DNA from: Lachnospiraceae bacterium
GTDB lineage: Bacteria; Bacillota; Clostridia; Lachnospirales; Lachnospiraceae
DNA: 45,091 nt
NCBI GenBank assembly: GCA_024699645.1
Contig: JAILPE010000003.1
Location: 1-45,091 of the forward strand
Direction of reading: 5' to 3'
Shown here: piece after piece, positions 26,268 through 34,903 of the stretch
Position numbering within the stretch: position 1 is the first letter of the stretch
How the letters are laid out: each line of letters begins with the position of its first letter
Made by a program: the position numbers and the translations under genes
The notes under the pieces: model-generated
The model's database searches: none
Told to the model about the DNA's origin: nothing
What the model saw: only the letters and a program-made list of their open reading frames with translations

Positions 26268-26296
26268 TTGACTATAAAAATACGTCATGATACTAT
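26268..26296 (+). promoter_or_regulatory. Promoter of the tRNA-Ser genes
   Basis: TTGACT (26268-26273), 17 bp, TACTAT (26291-26296), with TGA forming an extended -10. Transcription would begin near 26303 and read into the first tRNA. Confidence 0.65.
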
Positions 26297-26358
26297 AATC
26301 ATTGCGTGTTCGAGGCAGAGTGAGAACGTTTAATGCTCCGCCGGAAAACATCTAAAAA

Positions 26359-26444
26359 GGAGAGTTGGCCGAGTGGTTGAAGGCGCTGGTCTTGAAAACC
26401 AGTGATCCCGCAAGGGACCGTGGGTTCGAATCCCACATTCTCCG
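26359..26444 (+). tRNA. tRNA-Ser (anticodon UGA)
   Basis: Class II tRNA with a long variable arm. Acceptor stem GGAGAGT (26359-26365) pairs with ATTCTCC (26437-26443). The anticodon arm is CTGGT, loop CTTGAAA, ACCAG, so the anticodon is TGA. The T-arm has GGGTTCGAATCCC. The terminal CCA is not encoded. Confidence 0.93.
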
Positions 26445-26446
26445 CT

Positions 26447-26476
26447 GAATGCGGAAACCGAGAGGTTTCCGCATTC
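26447..26476 (+). terminator. 13-bp hairpin between the tRNA genes
   Basis: GAATGCGGAAACC (26447-26459) pairs perfectly with 26464-26476 around GAGA. Few T residues follow, so it may be a processing or partial termination signal between the two tRNAs. Confidence 0.5.
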
Positions 26477-26550
26477 GTTATAAAATGAAATATGCTCGGC
26501 GTGTCCCGAGATGATACCCGGTATCAGAAGTGACACCATTATCAGTGTTA

Positions 26551-26639
26551 GGAGAAATACCCAAGAGGCTGAAGGGGCTCCCCTGGAAAGGGAGTAGGAC
26601 GTTAATAGCGTCGCATGGGTTCAAATCCCATTTTCTCCG
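26551..26639 (+). tRNA. tRNA-Ser (anticodon GGA)
   Basis: Acceptor GGAGAAA (26551-26557) pairs with TTTCTCC (26632-26638). Anticodon arm CTCCC, loop CTGGAAA, GGGAG gives anticodon GGA. Long variable arm and T-arm GGGTTCAAATCCC are present. No encoded CCA. Confidence 0.93.
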
Positions 26640-26648
26640 CTCAATCAG

Positions 26649-26683
26649 AAAAGCGTGTAAACGTAGTCTTTACGCGCTTTTTT
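26649..26683 (+). terminator. Intrinsic terminator of the tRNA unit
   Basis: A 12-bp stem with one wobble (26650-26661 with 26669-26680) followed by a T-run, directly after the second tRNA-Ser. Confidence 0.8.
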
Positions 26684-26803
26684 CGTATTCTGAGTGTCTA
26701 TGAAAAAATAGCCTTGGCATAAAATTTTTACGGAATGCTCACTGTGATTATGGTTGTGTATACCGACAGTCTTGTGAACTATTGAATAACTGTTATTGGC
26801 TAT

Positions 26804-26837
26804 AAAAAGACCCATTCCTTGTAGGAAGGGTCTTTTT
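26804..26837 (+). terminator. Terminator without an upstream gene (possible end of a small RNA)
   Basis: AAAAAGACCC..TTCC, loop TTGTA, GGAA.GGGTCTTTTT. It stands about 120 bases after the tRNA terminator and before the folA promoter. No reading frame ends here. It could mark a small RNA from about 26690, or back up termination. Confidence 0.6.
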
Positions 26838-26879
26838 CATAATAATACTTTGCGAAAAGTAAGATTTCCTGCGCGTATA

Positions 26880-26908
26880 TTGTAATCGTCAAGTTTTTGT
26901 GATAAAAT
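26880..26908 (+). promoter_or_regulatory. Predicted folA promoter
   Basis: TTGTAA (26880-26885), 17 bp, TAAAAT (26903-26908). The leader to the folA ATG is about 60 nt. Confidence 0.65.
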
Positions 26909-26976
26909 AACCGCAAGTGTCGGCATGTTTTTTCAAAATTCAAAAATATTCAGATTAGTGCCGAAAGGTCGGAAAA

Positions 26977-27468
26977 ATGAAACTTATAGCAAGTGTTGAT
27001 AATAATTGGGGAATAGGGTACAAGGGAAAGCTTCTTGTGAGCATACCTTCTGATCAGAGATTCTTTAGAAACGAAACGGTAGGGAAAACCGTAGTGCTGG
27101 GAAGAAGAACACTCGATACATTTCCCGGAGGACGGCCTCTTTCAGACAGAGAGAACATCATACTGACGAGAGATATCTCATACACAAATCGTGATGCCAG
27201 AGTGATCCATGGAATGGAAGAACTTGAGTCATTACTTGTAGAGCGTGAAAGCGACGAAGTGTATATTATCGGCGGACAGAGTGTGTATGAGCAGTTCCTG
27301 GACAGATGTGACGTAGCATATATTACAAAGATCGATTATGAATTTGCCGCTGATTCTTATTTGCCCAACTTGGACAAAAATCCGGAGTGGGAATGCATCG
27401 AGGAATCAGAAGAGAAGACATATTATAATCTTTGCTATAAGTTCTGCAAATACGTGAGAAAGAAGTAA
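26977..27468 (+). CDS. folA: Dihydrofolate reductase
   Basis: Reduces dihydrofolate to tetrahydrofolate with NADPH. The 163 residues contain NNWGIGYKGKLL, the catalytic acid in IPSDQRFF, TVVLGRRTLDTFPGGRPL (NADPH-binding) and YIIGGQSVYEQFL. Length is normal. It has its own promoter. Thymidylate synthase, a common neighbour, is not in the window. Confidence 0.94.
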   Translation: MKLIASVDNNWGIGYKGKLLVSIPSDQRFFRNETVGKTVVLGRRTLDTFPGGRPLSDRENIILTRDISYTNRDARVIHGMEELESLLVERESDEVYIIGGQSVYEQFLDRCDVAYITKIDYEFAADSYLPNLDKNPEWECIEESEEKTYYNLCYKFCKYVRKK

Positions 27469-27521
27469 CAAAAACATATTCATTAGTGTAACAATCAGGT
27501 TGGGGCAAAAGGGGTGATCGG

Positions 27522-28127
27522 TTGACTGATATCAAAAAGATCGTACCGTCGTATGTTGAAGCTGAGATAGGTCTGCGCAATTGCGGGGATGACGAGGAGC
27601 AGTACAAGGAGGCGATCAGGATTGTCTGCAAGTACGGCGACGAAAAGAAGCTTCAACTTGAAAGACTATTGAAGGAACGTGATAACGAACGCTTCCTCAC
27701 CGAGATCCATGCGTTAAAGAATAATTTCGCGACTGTCGGAGCCATGGACCTTGCCCATAAGGCAAGAAGCCTTGAAGATCGTTGCAGATCGGGCAAGTGT
27801 GAAGGCATGATCGAAGACGGAATGGAGCTCATAGATGATTACGGAGCTTTCATCGCAGATCTCAAGCAGATGATAAGCGTCATCGACAAAGAAGAGGGTC
27901 TTGTCGCAGGAGACGATGAGATTAGGCACACATTTGAAGAGATAGAGATATGTGTGAATGAAGGACGTTTTGAGGATGCGTCGGATCTTTTTGAAGTATT
28001 GGCGTTCTTTAATCTTCCCAATAAGGAGGAAGAGCCGATTGATGAAATGCGTCGCTGTCTTATCGAAGAAGACGGTGAAGGTGCCATAAAAGCTCTTAAA
28101 GAGTTTAAAGGTAGGCCTTTTAAATAG
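27522..28127 (+). CDS. Stand-alone histidine phosphotransfer (Hpt) protein
   Basis: A 201-residue cytoplasmic helical protein. The Hpt phosphorylation site is His-63 in IHALKNNFATVGA, with the downstream helix LAHKARSLE as in the Hpt domain. A C-terminal helical segment (about 130-201) follows; its general layout resembles the C-terminal tail of the REC-Hpt protein at 30308. Hpt proteins relay phosphate between receiver domains. Start is TTG at 27522 with AAAGGGGT upstream; no other in-frame start is near. It is followed 57 bases later by a receiver protein. Confidence 0.8.
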   Translation: MTDIKKIVPSYVEAEIGLRNCGDDEEQYKEAIRIVCKYGDEKKLQLERLLKERDNERFLTEIHALKNNFATVGAMDLAHKARSLEDRCRSGKCEGMIEDGMELIDDYGAFIADLKQMISVIDKEEGLVAGDDEIRHTFEEIEICVNEGRFEDASDLFEVLAFFNLPNKEEEPIDEMRRCLIEEDGEGAIKALKEFKGRPFK

Positions 28128-28144
28128 GCGAGGGTATTAAAGAA

Positions 28145-28170
28145 AAAGGATTGCTTTGCGATGATCCTTT
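28145..28170 (+). other. Hairpin just upstream of the triple-receiver gene
   Basis: AAAGGAT (28145-28151) pairs with ATCCTTT (28164-28170), next to the AGGAGG ribosome site. A comparable hairpin precedes the REC-Hpt gene (30263-30286). It might modulate translation. Confidence 0.4.
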
Positions 28171-28184
28171 AGAGGAGGGACCAT

Positions 28185-29288
28185 ATGATTCAGTTATTGG
28201 TTATTAATGACGACACACTGACAACAGGAACCGGAATGCATTGCGGGGCAGATTTCGAAGTCAGTGTTGCAGATTCTCCCTTGGCCGCTTTTAACAGCAT
28301 TATACATATAAATCCCGACGCGATCGTTTTGCGTACGGGTAATGGTTTTGACCATGTGCAGGTTTTGCGCAGGATCAGAAATATGCAGGCGTCCAAAAAT
28401 ACACCGCTGCTTGTTCTTTCAAAGGATGAGCCTGTCGTTACACTTGGAAATAAAACTGCGGATAAAAACACTGAATATAAGCTTGAGCCTTGCGAATGGG
28501 AAACGATATGTCGCTGGGTAACGGAAAAGCTTGATGTTTCGGACGAAGCCGGACAGAAGGAGATCCTGGTCGTTGACGATGATCCTGTGATCCTTGATCT
28601 TACAAGGCTGTATCTCGGAGCCAAGTACAAGGTCACAACGATGAACAGATCGTATGACGTGCTCGACAGGCTTGAGAATTATAAGCCGGATCTCATACTA
28701 CTTGATATAGCTATGCCTGAGATCGACGGTAAAGAGCTTTTTAAGATGATAAAAGAGATCCCGGGATGTGAAGAGATCCCGATCCTTTTCCAGACAGGTA
28801 TGGCCGGCATCAATACAGTCAGAGAATGCGTGAAACTCGGAGCAGCGGGTTTTGTGATTAAGCCGCTCCAGAAGCCCGTACTTCTTGAAAGAGTAGAAGA
28901 AGTGCTCGGCACTGAATCAAAGAAAAAGGTATATGTTTTCGAAGAAAAAGATTTCATATTCCAGCTTATAAACGGATTCCTCAAAGACAACTACGAAGTA
29001 CTCAGGGGAGATTCGGTACTCAGTTCGAACAACCGTCTTGAGGAAGTGAATCCGGATGTTTTAATGATCGATATTGACAGCTCGGCGTTTATACTCAATC
29101 ACGTCAGAAGCACCGTCAATCAACTTTCGATCCCGCTTGTCCTTCTGACAAAGGATCTTGAAAGCGATATAGTAAAAAAAGAAAGGCTGAGCCCCAATAC
29201 GGCAATCGTACAGATGCCTTTGAACAAGGAACCTGTTCGGGAAGCCGTTATGATCATGGCGCAGAAAAAAGCTGCCGGAATAAGGTGA
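28185..29288 (+). CDS. Triple receiver-domain protein with one canonical receiver
   Basis: 367 residues, three CheY-like folds in tandem. The central domain (about 125-240) is canonical: DDD near 134-136, phospho-acceptor Asp-174 in LILLDIAMPE, a T/S in the QTG position and IKP lysine. The first domain (1-115) has NDD but lacks the acceptor Asp (VLRTGNG). The third (about 245-367) keeps an Asp (VLMIDID) and a Thr (LLTKD), but the lysine motif is lost (QMPLNK). No output domain is attached, so it likely works through protein contacts. It lies between the Hpt gene and proB. Confidence 0.82.
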   Translation: MIQLLVINDDTLTTGTGMHCGADFEVSVADSPLAAFNSIIHINPDAIVLRTGNGFDHVQVLRRIRNMQASKNTPLLVLSKDEPVVTLGNKTADKNTEYKLEPCEWETICRWVTEKLDVSDEAGQKEILVVDDDPVILDLTRLYLGAKYKVTTMNRSYDVLDRLENYKPDLILLDIAMPEIDGKELFKMIKEIPGCEEIPILFQTGMAGINTVRECVKLGAAGFVIKPLQKPVLLERVEEVLGTESKKKVYVFEEKDFIFQLINGFLKDNYEVLRGDSVLSSNNRLEEVNPDVLMIDIDSSAFILNHVRSTVNQLSIPLVLLTKDLESDIVKKERLSPNTAIVQMPLNKEPVREAVMIMAQKKAAGIR

Positions 29289-29372
29289 TAATTGCGGAAA
29301 GCGGCTTTAAGGGCTGCTGCGGCAAGATAGGATAAACCTTCGAAAGAGGCGGTTGAGGGGAAGATAGATATC

Positions 29373-30218
29373 ATGACAAATGTTACGATGAAAGATAAGA
29401 AGAGGATTGTCGTTAAAGTCGGCACATCCTCTCTTGTTCATGAAGAAACGGGTCTCATGGACCTGAATAAGTTTGAAAAGCTTGTGAGAAGCCTTACGGA
29501 TCTGCATAACAGCGGAAAGGAAGTAATCCTTGTTTCGTCGGGTGCCATCGCTGTCGGAGTTAAGCGTCTCGGGCTTAAAGAAAAGCCCGCCGAGAAATCG
29601 GGGAAACAGGCATGTGCGGCAGTCGGTCAGGCAAATCTCATGATGCTTTATCAGAAGATATTCGGTGAGTACGGAGTCACTGCGGCACAGATTCTCATCA
29701 CCAAATATACGATGATCGAGGATGTAAGCAGACGAAATGCGAGAGCCACGTTTGCGGAGCTTCTTAAGATGGGCGTTATACCCGTCGTAAATGAGAATGA
29801 TACGGTTTCGACGGACGAGATCGAGTTCGGTGACAACGATACCCTTTCGGCGATCGTTGCAGCACTTGTCGGAGCGGATCTTCTCATTCTTCTTTCGGAT
29901 ATTGACGGACTCTATTCGGATGATCCGAGAAAGAGCAAGGATGCGCGTTTTATCGAGCGCGTCGAACGGATCGACGAAAAGATCCTTGCCATGGGTAAAG
30001 GAGCCGGGAGCGCAGTGGGCACCGGCGGAATGTGTACAAAGATCGAGGCGGCACGTATCGCGACAGATTCGGGTGCGGATATGGTGATCGCGTCGGGTGA
30101 TGATATGGGCATTATAAACAGGATCTTGAGCGGTGAAAAAGTTGGTACGCTTTTTGAAGCTCATAAGAACGATGATTTCCATCTCATTAATTATTTGAGT
30201 AATTCGCATAAAGAATGA
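29373..30218 (+). CDS. proB: Glutamate 5-kinase (short form, no PUA domain)
   Basis: Phosphorylates glutamate as the first step of proline synthesis. 281 residues with [46 protein letters not shown] (shown here in parts: [19 protein letters not shown]) and [12 protein letters not shown]. The C-terminal PUA domain of the long form is missing, which is seen in several bacteria. proA does not follow, which is unusual. It is embedded between two phosphorelay genes in the same direction. Start 29373 has GAGGGG upstream at some distance; 29391 is an alternative without a site. Confidence 0.93.
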   Translation: MTNVTMKDKKRIVVKVGTSSLVHEETGLMDLNKFEKLVRSLTDLHNSGKEVILVSSGAIAVGVKRLGLKEKPAEKSGKQACAAVGQANLMMLYQKIFGEYGVTAAQILITKYTMIEDVSRRNARATFAELLKMGVIPVVNENDTVSTDEIEFGDNDTLSAIVAALVGADLLILLSDIDGLYSDDPRKSKDARFIERVERIDEKILAMGKGAGSAVGTGGMCTKIEAARIATDSGADMVIASGDDMGIINRILSGEKVGTLFEAHKNDDFHLINYLSNSHKE

Positions 30219-30262
30219 CCGCGCGGAAGCGGGACATAAGCGTTCGCACAGGGGGAGTGAAC

Positions 30263-30286
30263 AGACCTTTGGGTGAGAAAAGGTCT
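30263..30286 (+). other. Hairpin just upstream of the REC-Hpt gene
   Basis: AGACCTTT (30263-30270) pairs with AAAGGTCT (30279-30286), 8-nt loop, followed by an A-rich AGGAGG ribosome site. No T-run follows, so it is not a terminator. Confidence 0.4.
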
Positions 30287-30307
30287 TAAAAAAAGGAGGA
30301 TAGAGGT

Positions 30308-31414
30308 ATGGCGGTTAAAACACTCGTCGTTGATGATAACGAGATAAATGCTATGCTGATCCATGACCTTCTTGAAGGCTTTTCCATTGATTCTGATATT
30401 GCGGAATCGGGCGAACAGGCCATAGACATGGTCTCAAATAATGACTATATCTTTATCCTGATGGATTACGTAATGCCGGAGATGGACGGTATCGAGGCAA
30501 CGAGGATCATATGCAGGATAAAGCCGCTTATGAGAATCTACGCCATGACGGGTGATCTCGGGGCGGATCTGCTTCATGAGTTCATGAATGCCGGAGCGAC
30601 AGGGGCGCTGACAAAGCCCATTAAGCTTACCGAGCTCTACGATATAATCCGTGACAATCTGTCGGAATCCGAATATACGATCCCCGATATCCTTCGCGAG
30701 AAAATGAATGGCGACGAAAACGGTGAAGGCGAAAAGGCATCCGACATCGATCTGAAGGTGTATCTTCAGAAAATCCCACAGCTTGATTACAATACGGGTC
30801 TGTCGAACATAATCGGCAACACGGAAGGATACAAAAGGCTGCTCAAGGCCTCTATCGGAAATATCAGAGAATATGACAAGGTTCTTTCAATGTATCCGAA
30901 GGGAGCGGACAAGGAAAAGGTCAGGATCGCACTTCACAGTCTTAAAAGCGTGTTTGCCAATATAGGCATAGAAAACCTGCGACTTGAGACAGCGCTCATG
31001 GAAAAGCTTTCCGTGAAAGAGTTTGCCAATCCCGGGGAAGGAAACAGCGATTTCAGAACAGGGCTTGAAACGTATCTTAAGAAGCTGTCCGATATGGTTG
31101 ATTCGCTTGAGAAGGCACTTTCGGAGTACGAAAGAGATCTGAGGATCGCCCATGAGGAAAAGTATAACAAGGTTGCGGAAAAGCCGCTCAGCAGCGAGGA
31201 ATTTGATGAGGTTGTCAAATATACGCGTGAGGCTCTTGAAAAATACGAGATCGACTTCCTTCTTGAAGGGCTCGATCATATGAAAAAGGCGCTCAAGGGT
31301 GACGAAAGAAGAAGCCTTGAAAAAGCGATCGATGCGGCAAATGAGTTTGATTACGACGAAGTAAAGGAAATAATCGAAAAAATCGCCAAGAGCAGAAAAG
31401 AAATGTCGGTGTAA
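30308..31414 (+). CDS. Receiver-Hpt fusion protein
   Basis: 368 residues. N-terminal receiver (1-120) with DDN acidic pair, acceptor Asp-53 in MDYVMPEMDG, Thr in MTGD and Lys in TKP. Middle Hpt domain with His-210 in LHSLKSVFANIG, followed by a long helical region with coiled-coil-like heptads. The C-terminal 70 residues are helical and charged. The fusion can receive phosphate on Asp and hold it on His, which would let it bridge two relay steps. No histidine kinase lies in the window. Terminator follows at 31474. Confidence 0.85.
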   Translation: MAVKTLVVDDNEINAMLIHDLLEGFSIDSDIAESGEQAIDMVSNNDYIFILMDYVMPEMDGIEATRIICRIKPLMRIYAMTGDLGADLLHEFMNAGATGALTKPIKLTELYDIIRDNLSESEYTIPDILREKMNGDENGEGEKASDIDLKVYLQKIPQLDYNTGLSNIIGNTEGYKRLLKASIGNIREYDKVLSMYPKGADKEKVRIALHSLKSVFANIGIENLRLETALMEKLSVKEFANPGEGNSDFRTGLETYLKKLSDMVDSLEKALSEYERDLRIAHEEKYNKVAEKPLSSEEFDEVVKYTREALEKYEIDFLLEGLDHMKKALKGDERRSLEKAIDAANEFDYDEVKEIIEKIAKSRKEMSV

Positions 31415-31473
31415 GGAAAATATAAAAGCCCGGAAGGAAAAGCCCGAAAAAAACTCCCCTATAGACAGAGGAG

Positions 31474-31514
31474 AAGCCCGGTAGAGGGGGAGGGTAACTG
31501 CCGGGCTTTGTTTT
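31474..31514 (+). terminator. Intrinsic terminator of the phosphorelay unit
   Basis: AAGCCCGG (31474-31481) pairs with CCGGGCTT (31501-31508), 19-nt loop, and a T-rich tail. The 311-base gap 31415-31725 holds this terminator, an ahcY promoter and no gene. Confidence 0.75.
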
Positions 31515-31641
31515 ATGAAAAAATGTTATTAGCAACATTCTGTTAAGCAATTCTTTTGTATGACTTGATGATAAACTACAAATATGAGAGAAAAATGACT
31601 GTTTTATGAACAATTTGTTAATAATCCACATTTCTCAAAAG

Positions 31642-31670
31642 ATGACAGAAAAAAACTAATATGTTAAACT
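31642..31670 (+). promoter_or_regulatory. Predicted ahcY promoter
   Basis: ATGACA (31642-31647), 17 bp, TAAACT (31665-31670). The leader of about 50 nt contains CCCGGGGGG and AACCCAC before the AGGAGG site; no known SAM or SAH riboswitch core was recognised. Confidence 0.5.
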
Positions 31671-31725
31671 GAATTGAAGAAATATCCCGGGGGGCTTACA
31701 TGAACCCACTTAAAGGAGGAAAAAA

Positions 31726-32976
31726 ATGCAGGGTAATTCGGAGATAAGAGATATCAGCCTCGCACCTTCGGGGCATAGGAAAATAGAATGGGTGGCAAGA
31801 AACTGCCCACTTCTTTCGGGTCTGAAGGAAGAGTTTTCAAAAACAAAGCCTTTTGAAGGCATAAGGATCGCACTTTCGATACATCTCGAGGCCAAAACGG
31901 CATATCTTGTCACGGTGCTTAAAGCAGGCGGCGCCGATATGTACGTTACGGGAAGCAACCCCCTTTCAACGCAGGACGATGTTGCGGCAGCGCTTGTCGA
32001 CAGCGGAGTCGAGGTCCATGCATGGCACGGCGTTACCGAAGAGGAGTACGAGAAGCATATCGACAGCGTGCTTTCCTGCAAGCCACAGATCGTCATCGAT
32101 GACGGCGGTGACCTTGTGAACGCGCTGCATACGCGTTTCAGGGAATTCCTCCCCGGTGTTATAGGCGGATGCGAGGAAACGACAACAGGTATTTTAAGGC
32201 TCAAAGCGATGAACAGGGACGGTAAGCTTGAGTTCCCGATGGTTCTTGTAAATGATGCGGACTGCAAGCACCTTTTCGACAACAGATACGGTACCGGGCA
32301 GTCTGTTTGGGACGGCATCAACAGGACGACAAACCTTATCGTTTGCGGAAAGATCGTCGTTGTAGCGGGCTACGGCTGGTGCGGCAGAGGCGTTGCCATG
32401 AGGGCAAAGGGCCTCGGAGCGAGAGTTATCGTGACGGAGGTCGATCCTGTAAAGGCAATCGAGGCCGTTATGGACGGATTCGATGTAATGCCTATGCATG
32501 AAGCGGCAGCGCTCGGTGATTTCTTCGTCACCGTCACGGGTTGCAGCGGAGTCGTTACCACGGAAGATTTTAAGGTCATGAAGAACGGCGCGATCTGCTG
32601 TAATGCGGGTCACTTCGATGTTGAGGTTGATGTGGCAGGCTTAAAGGCCATGGCGAGCGAAGTTCGCGAGATGAGAAACAACATCTTAAGCTATAGGATC
32701 GCAGAGGATAAATGGATAAACATTCTTGCCGAGGGAAGGCTTGTTAACCTTGCGGCAGGCGACGGTCATCCGGCTGAGATCATGGACATGAGCTTTGCCA
32801 TCCAGGCATTGTGCGCGAAGTACCTTGTCGAGCATAAAAATGACCTCAGGGAAAAGCTGATCCCCGTTCCGCGCGAGGTCGACAAGGCTGTGGCGCTCAG
32901 AAAGCTCGAGAGCATGGGCAAGCATATCGATACTCTTACGCCGGAGCAGAAGAAGTATCTTGGGATTGACCGATAG
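31726..32976 (+). CDS. ahcY: S-adenosylhomocysteine hydrolase
   Basis: Splits S-adenosylhomocysteine to adenosine and homocysteine using bound NAD. 416 residues, shorter than the usual 430-490. It has NPLSTQDDVAAAL, HGVTEEEYEKHI, EETTTGILRL, the NAD-binding GYGWCGRGVA and AGHFDVEVD. The C-terminal extension that donates residues to the NAD site of a neighbouring subunit in classical enzymes is short, ending in YLGIDR, resembling thermophile/archaeal forms. Ribosome site AGGAGG just upstream. The next gene starts 13 bases later. Confidence 0.94.
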   Translation: MQGNSEIRDISLAPSGHRKIEWVARNCPLLSGLKEEFSKTKPFEGIRIALSIHLEAKTAYLVTVLKAGGADMYVTGSNPLSTQDDVAAALVDSGVEVHAWHGVTEEEYEKHIDSVLSCKPQIVIDDGGDLVNALHTRFREFLPGVIGGCEETTTGILRLKAMNRDGKLEFPMVLVNDADCKHLFDNRYGTGQSVWDGINRTTNLIVCGKIVVVAGYGWCGRGVAMRAKGLGARVIVTEVDPVKAIEAVMDGFDVMPMHEAAALGDFFVTVTGCSGVVTTEDFKVMKNGAICCNAGHFDVEVDVAGLKAMASEVREMRNNILSYRIAEDKWINILAEGRLVNLAAGDGHPAEIMDMSFAIQALCAKYLVEHKNDLREKLIPVPREVDKAVALRKLESMGKHIDTLTPEQKKYLGIDR

Positions 32977-32989
32977 GAGGCAATAGGCG

Positions 32990-34318
32990 ATGAACATCAA
33001 TAAAATTCTTAAGGTGATGCCGTATGTTCTGGGAGGACTTATTCTGTCGCTGATAGTCGTGATGATCATCATTAAGATAGGTGAAAAAGAGCAGATCCAA
33101 ACGCCTATACAGACAGAAGTTACAGCACAGGCCAAGACCGGGAAGGATGCGGGTGCCGATGAAGCGCTTGGTGAGCAGTCGGATAAGTCCGGAAAAGACG
33201 CAACCGATGATACCGGTAAGACAGGAAGCAAAACGACCGACGGGCAGCCCGGTAATTCGGAAAATGAACCTATAGGCGTAGAGGCAGGCACAGATAACGA
33301 AAGTTCGCTTATAAGCAATGAAGATCCCACCGGCGGATCGGAAGTCGAAGACGAGCCTTTGCCCACACCTTCAGCAACACCTTCGCCCACACCGACGCCT
33401 GTCGAGCTTATTTTTGAAGATAAAGACGATTACGTAGAAACGAAAAGTGATGTCAATCTGAGAGTCGGACCTTCAACAGATACCGACATAGTCACTAACC
33501 TTAAGACTGCGAAACGCATTAAGCGTACGGGTTATAACGAAAAATGGACGCGCGTTGTGTACGAGGATAAGGAATGTTACATTTATACGCCTCTTGTGAC
33601 CGGTGTGTTTGAAGAACCTACCGAAGACGGAAACGCAACGGGAGGCAAGAAGACGGGAACTGTGACACTGACACAGGGAGTCGGAACCCCCAACGGTCAT
33701 ATCGTATGTATCGACCCCGGTCATCAGACTAAGGGTAACAGTGATAAGGAGCCTCTCGGTCCCGGATCGAGCGAGATGAAAGCCAAGGTTTCTTCGGGAA
33801 CAAGCGGCAACACAACGGGTCATCCCGAATACAAGCTCAATCTTACAGTTTCGCTTAAGCTTAGAGACGAGCTTGTCGCAAGAGGATATACCGTTGTAAT
33901 GACGAGAGATGTAAACGATGTGGATATCTCGAATTCGGAGAGAGCAAAGATCGCTGCCGATGCCGGAGCACAGGCGTTTGTCAGGATCCATGCCAATTCG
34001 TCGACAGACACGAGCGTAAACGGCGTAGAAACGATCTGTATGACCAATGAGAATAAGTACAACGGTGAGCTGTATGCGTCATCAAGAAAGCTTTCGGATG
34101 CGGTGCTCAATAACGTGGTTTCGAGTACCGGAGCAAAGAAGAGATATGTCTGGGAGACCGATACGATGACGGGCATCAACTGGGCCGAAGGACCCGTTAC
34201 GATCCTCGAAATGGGATACATGAGCAACAAAGAAGAGGAAGAAAAGCTCCTCGACGATGATTACCAGAACAAGATCGTGCTTGGCATCGCGGACGGAATA
34301 GACGAGTATTTCAAATAA
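32990..34318 (+). CDS. N-acetylmuramoyl-L-alanine amidase (Amidase_3) with SH3-like domain
   Basis: 442-residue secreted or membrane-anchored hydrolase. N-terminal transmembrane anchor (about 12-33), a Thr/Pro-rich linker with PSPTPTP, an SH3-like domain (about 150-205, VNLRVGPSTDTD), and an amidase_3 zinc peptidase domain (about 235-442). Zinc and catalytic residues are visible: His in DPGHQ, Glu in HPEYKLNL, His in RIHANSS and Glu in LEMGYMSN. It cleaves the MurNAc-L-Ala bond in peptidoglycan. Confidence 0.94.
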   Translation: MNINKILKVMPYVLGGLILSLIVVMIIIKIGEKEQIQTPIQTEVTAQAKTGKDAGADEALGEQSDKSGKDATDDTGKTGSKTTDGQPGNSENEPIGVEAGTDNESSLISNEDPTGGSEVEDEPLPTPSATPSPTPTPVELIFEDKDDYVETKSDVNLRVGPSTDTDIVTNLKTAKRIKRTGYNEKWTRVVYEDKECYIYTPLVTGVFEEPTEDGNATGGKKTGTVTLTQGVGTPNGHIVCIDPGHQTKGNSDKEPLGPGSSEMKAKVSSGTSGNTTGHPEYKLNLTVSLKLRDELVARGYTVVMTRDVNDVDISNSERAKIAADAGAQAFVRIHANSSTDTSVNGVETICMTNENKYNGELYASSRKLSDAVLNNVVSSTGAKKRYVWETDTMTGINWAEGPVTILEMGYMSNKEEEEKLLDDDYQNKIVLGIADGIDEYFK

Positions 34319-34362
34319 TAAGAAAATCAAAATACAGGCCGGGTTGCCGGTTACTGAATAAG

Positions 34363-34397
34363 AAAAGCCTCTCAGAGAAATGAGAGGCTTTTTGTTT
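34363..34397 (+). terminator. Intrinsic terminator after the amidase
   Basis: AAAGCCTCTC (34364-34373) pairs with GAGAGGCTTT (34382-34391), then a T-run. It lies between the amidase and the convergent minus-strand PilZ gene and may serve both. Confidence 0.85.
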
Positions 34398-34430
34398 GAC
34401 AAATGTTTTCGTCTGATGTTGCCGGCGTGA

Positions 34431-34781
34431 TCACTGTGAAAGTGCTTTTTCGTAATCATCAAAGATGTAAGCGAGAACGGGAGCAATCCCGACAAGCTCA
34501 CATCCGTATGTAAACTCATTATCTTCACCGGGCTCTTTGCGAATGATCTTAACAACACAGTAAAGCTTCGCATCGTTTGTGCCGATGGTCAGACATGCGT
34601 TGAAATAGAATCCAAGAGGAAGATCGTTTGCGGATGAAAACCCGAGACCTCCTTTAGACACGTTAAAAACAGTGATAGGAGCATCCAGATTGCTGAGAAG
34701 GATGTTATCCTGCTTAAACAGAGATGAGATCTCAAGGGTCATGGTGATGGGCAGACGTTTGTCTTTTCTTTTCTCTTCCAT
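34431..34781 (-). CDS. Small PilZ-domain protein
   Basis: A 116-residue single-domain PilZ protein. RKDKR near residue 5-9 gives RxxxR, followed by VFNVSKGGLGF, the D/NxSxxG-type motif (residues near 45). The start at 34781 (MEEKRKDK) has AGGAGG 7 bases upstream on the minus strand; an upstream ATG at 34856 lacks one. It likely binds c-di-GMP in the cytosol and acts as an adaptor. It is the second PilZ protein here and has no YcgR-like N-terminal domain. Confidence 0.78.
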   Translation of the reverse strand: MEEKRKDKRLPITMTLEISSLFKQDNILLSNLDAPITVFNVSKGGLGFSSANDLPLGFYFNACLTIGTNDAKLYCVVKIIRKEPGEDNEFTYGCELVGIAPVLAYIFDDYEKALSQ

Positions 34782-34903
34782 TGGTAAACCTCCTGCTGGG
34801 AAGCGGTTACGTTGCTTTAGTTCCTTATTTTTCGGAACAACTACACATTGTGACAAAAATTACCTTCCATGTGACAGTATATCACGAGGAATATTTATTG
34901 TCA

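Noticed and set aside
31515-31725. SAH or SAM riboswitch upstream of ahcY
   Set aside because: The leader has GC-rich pairs near the ribosome site, but none of the conserved core of these switches could be matched.
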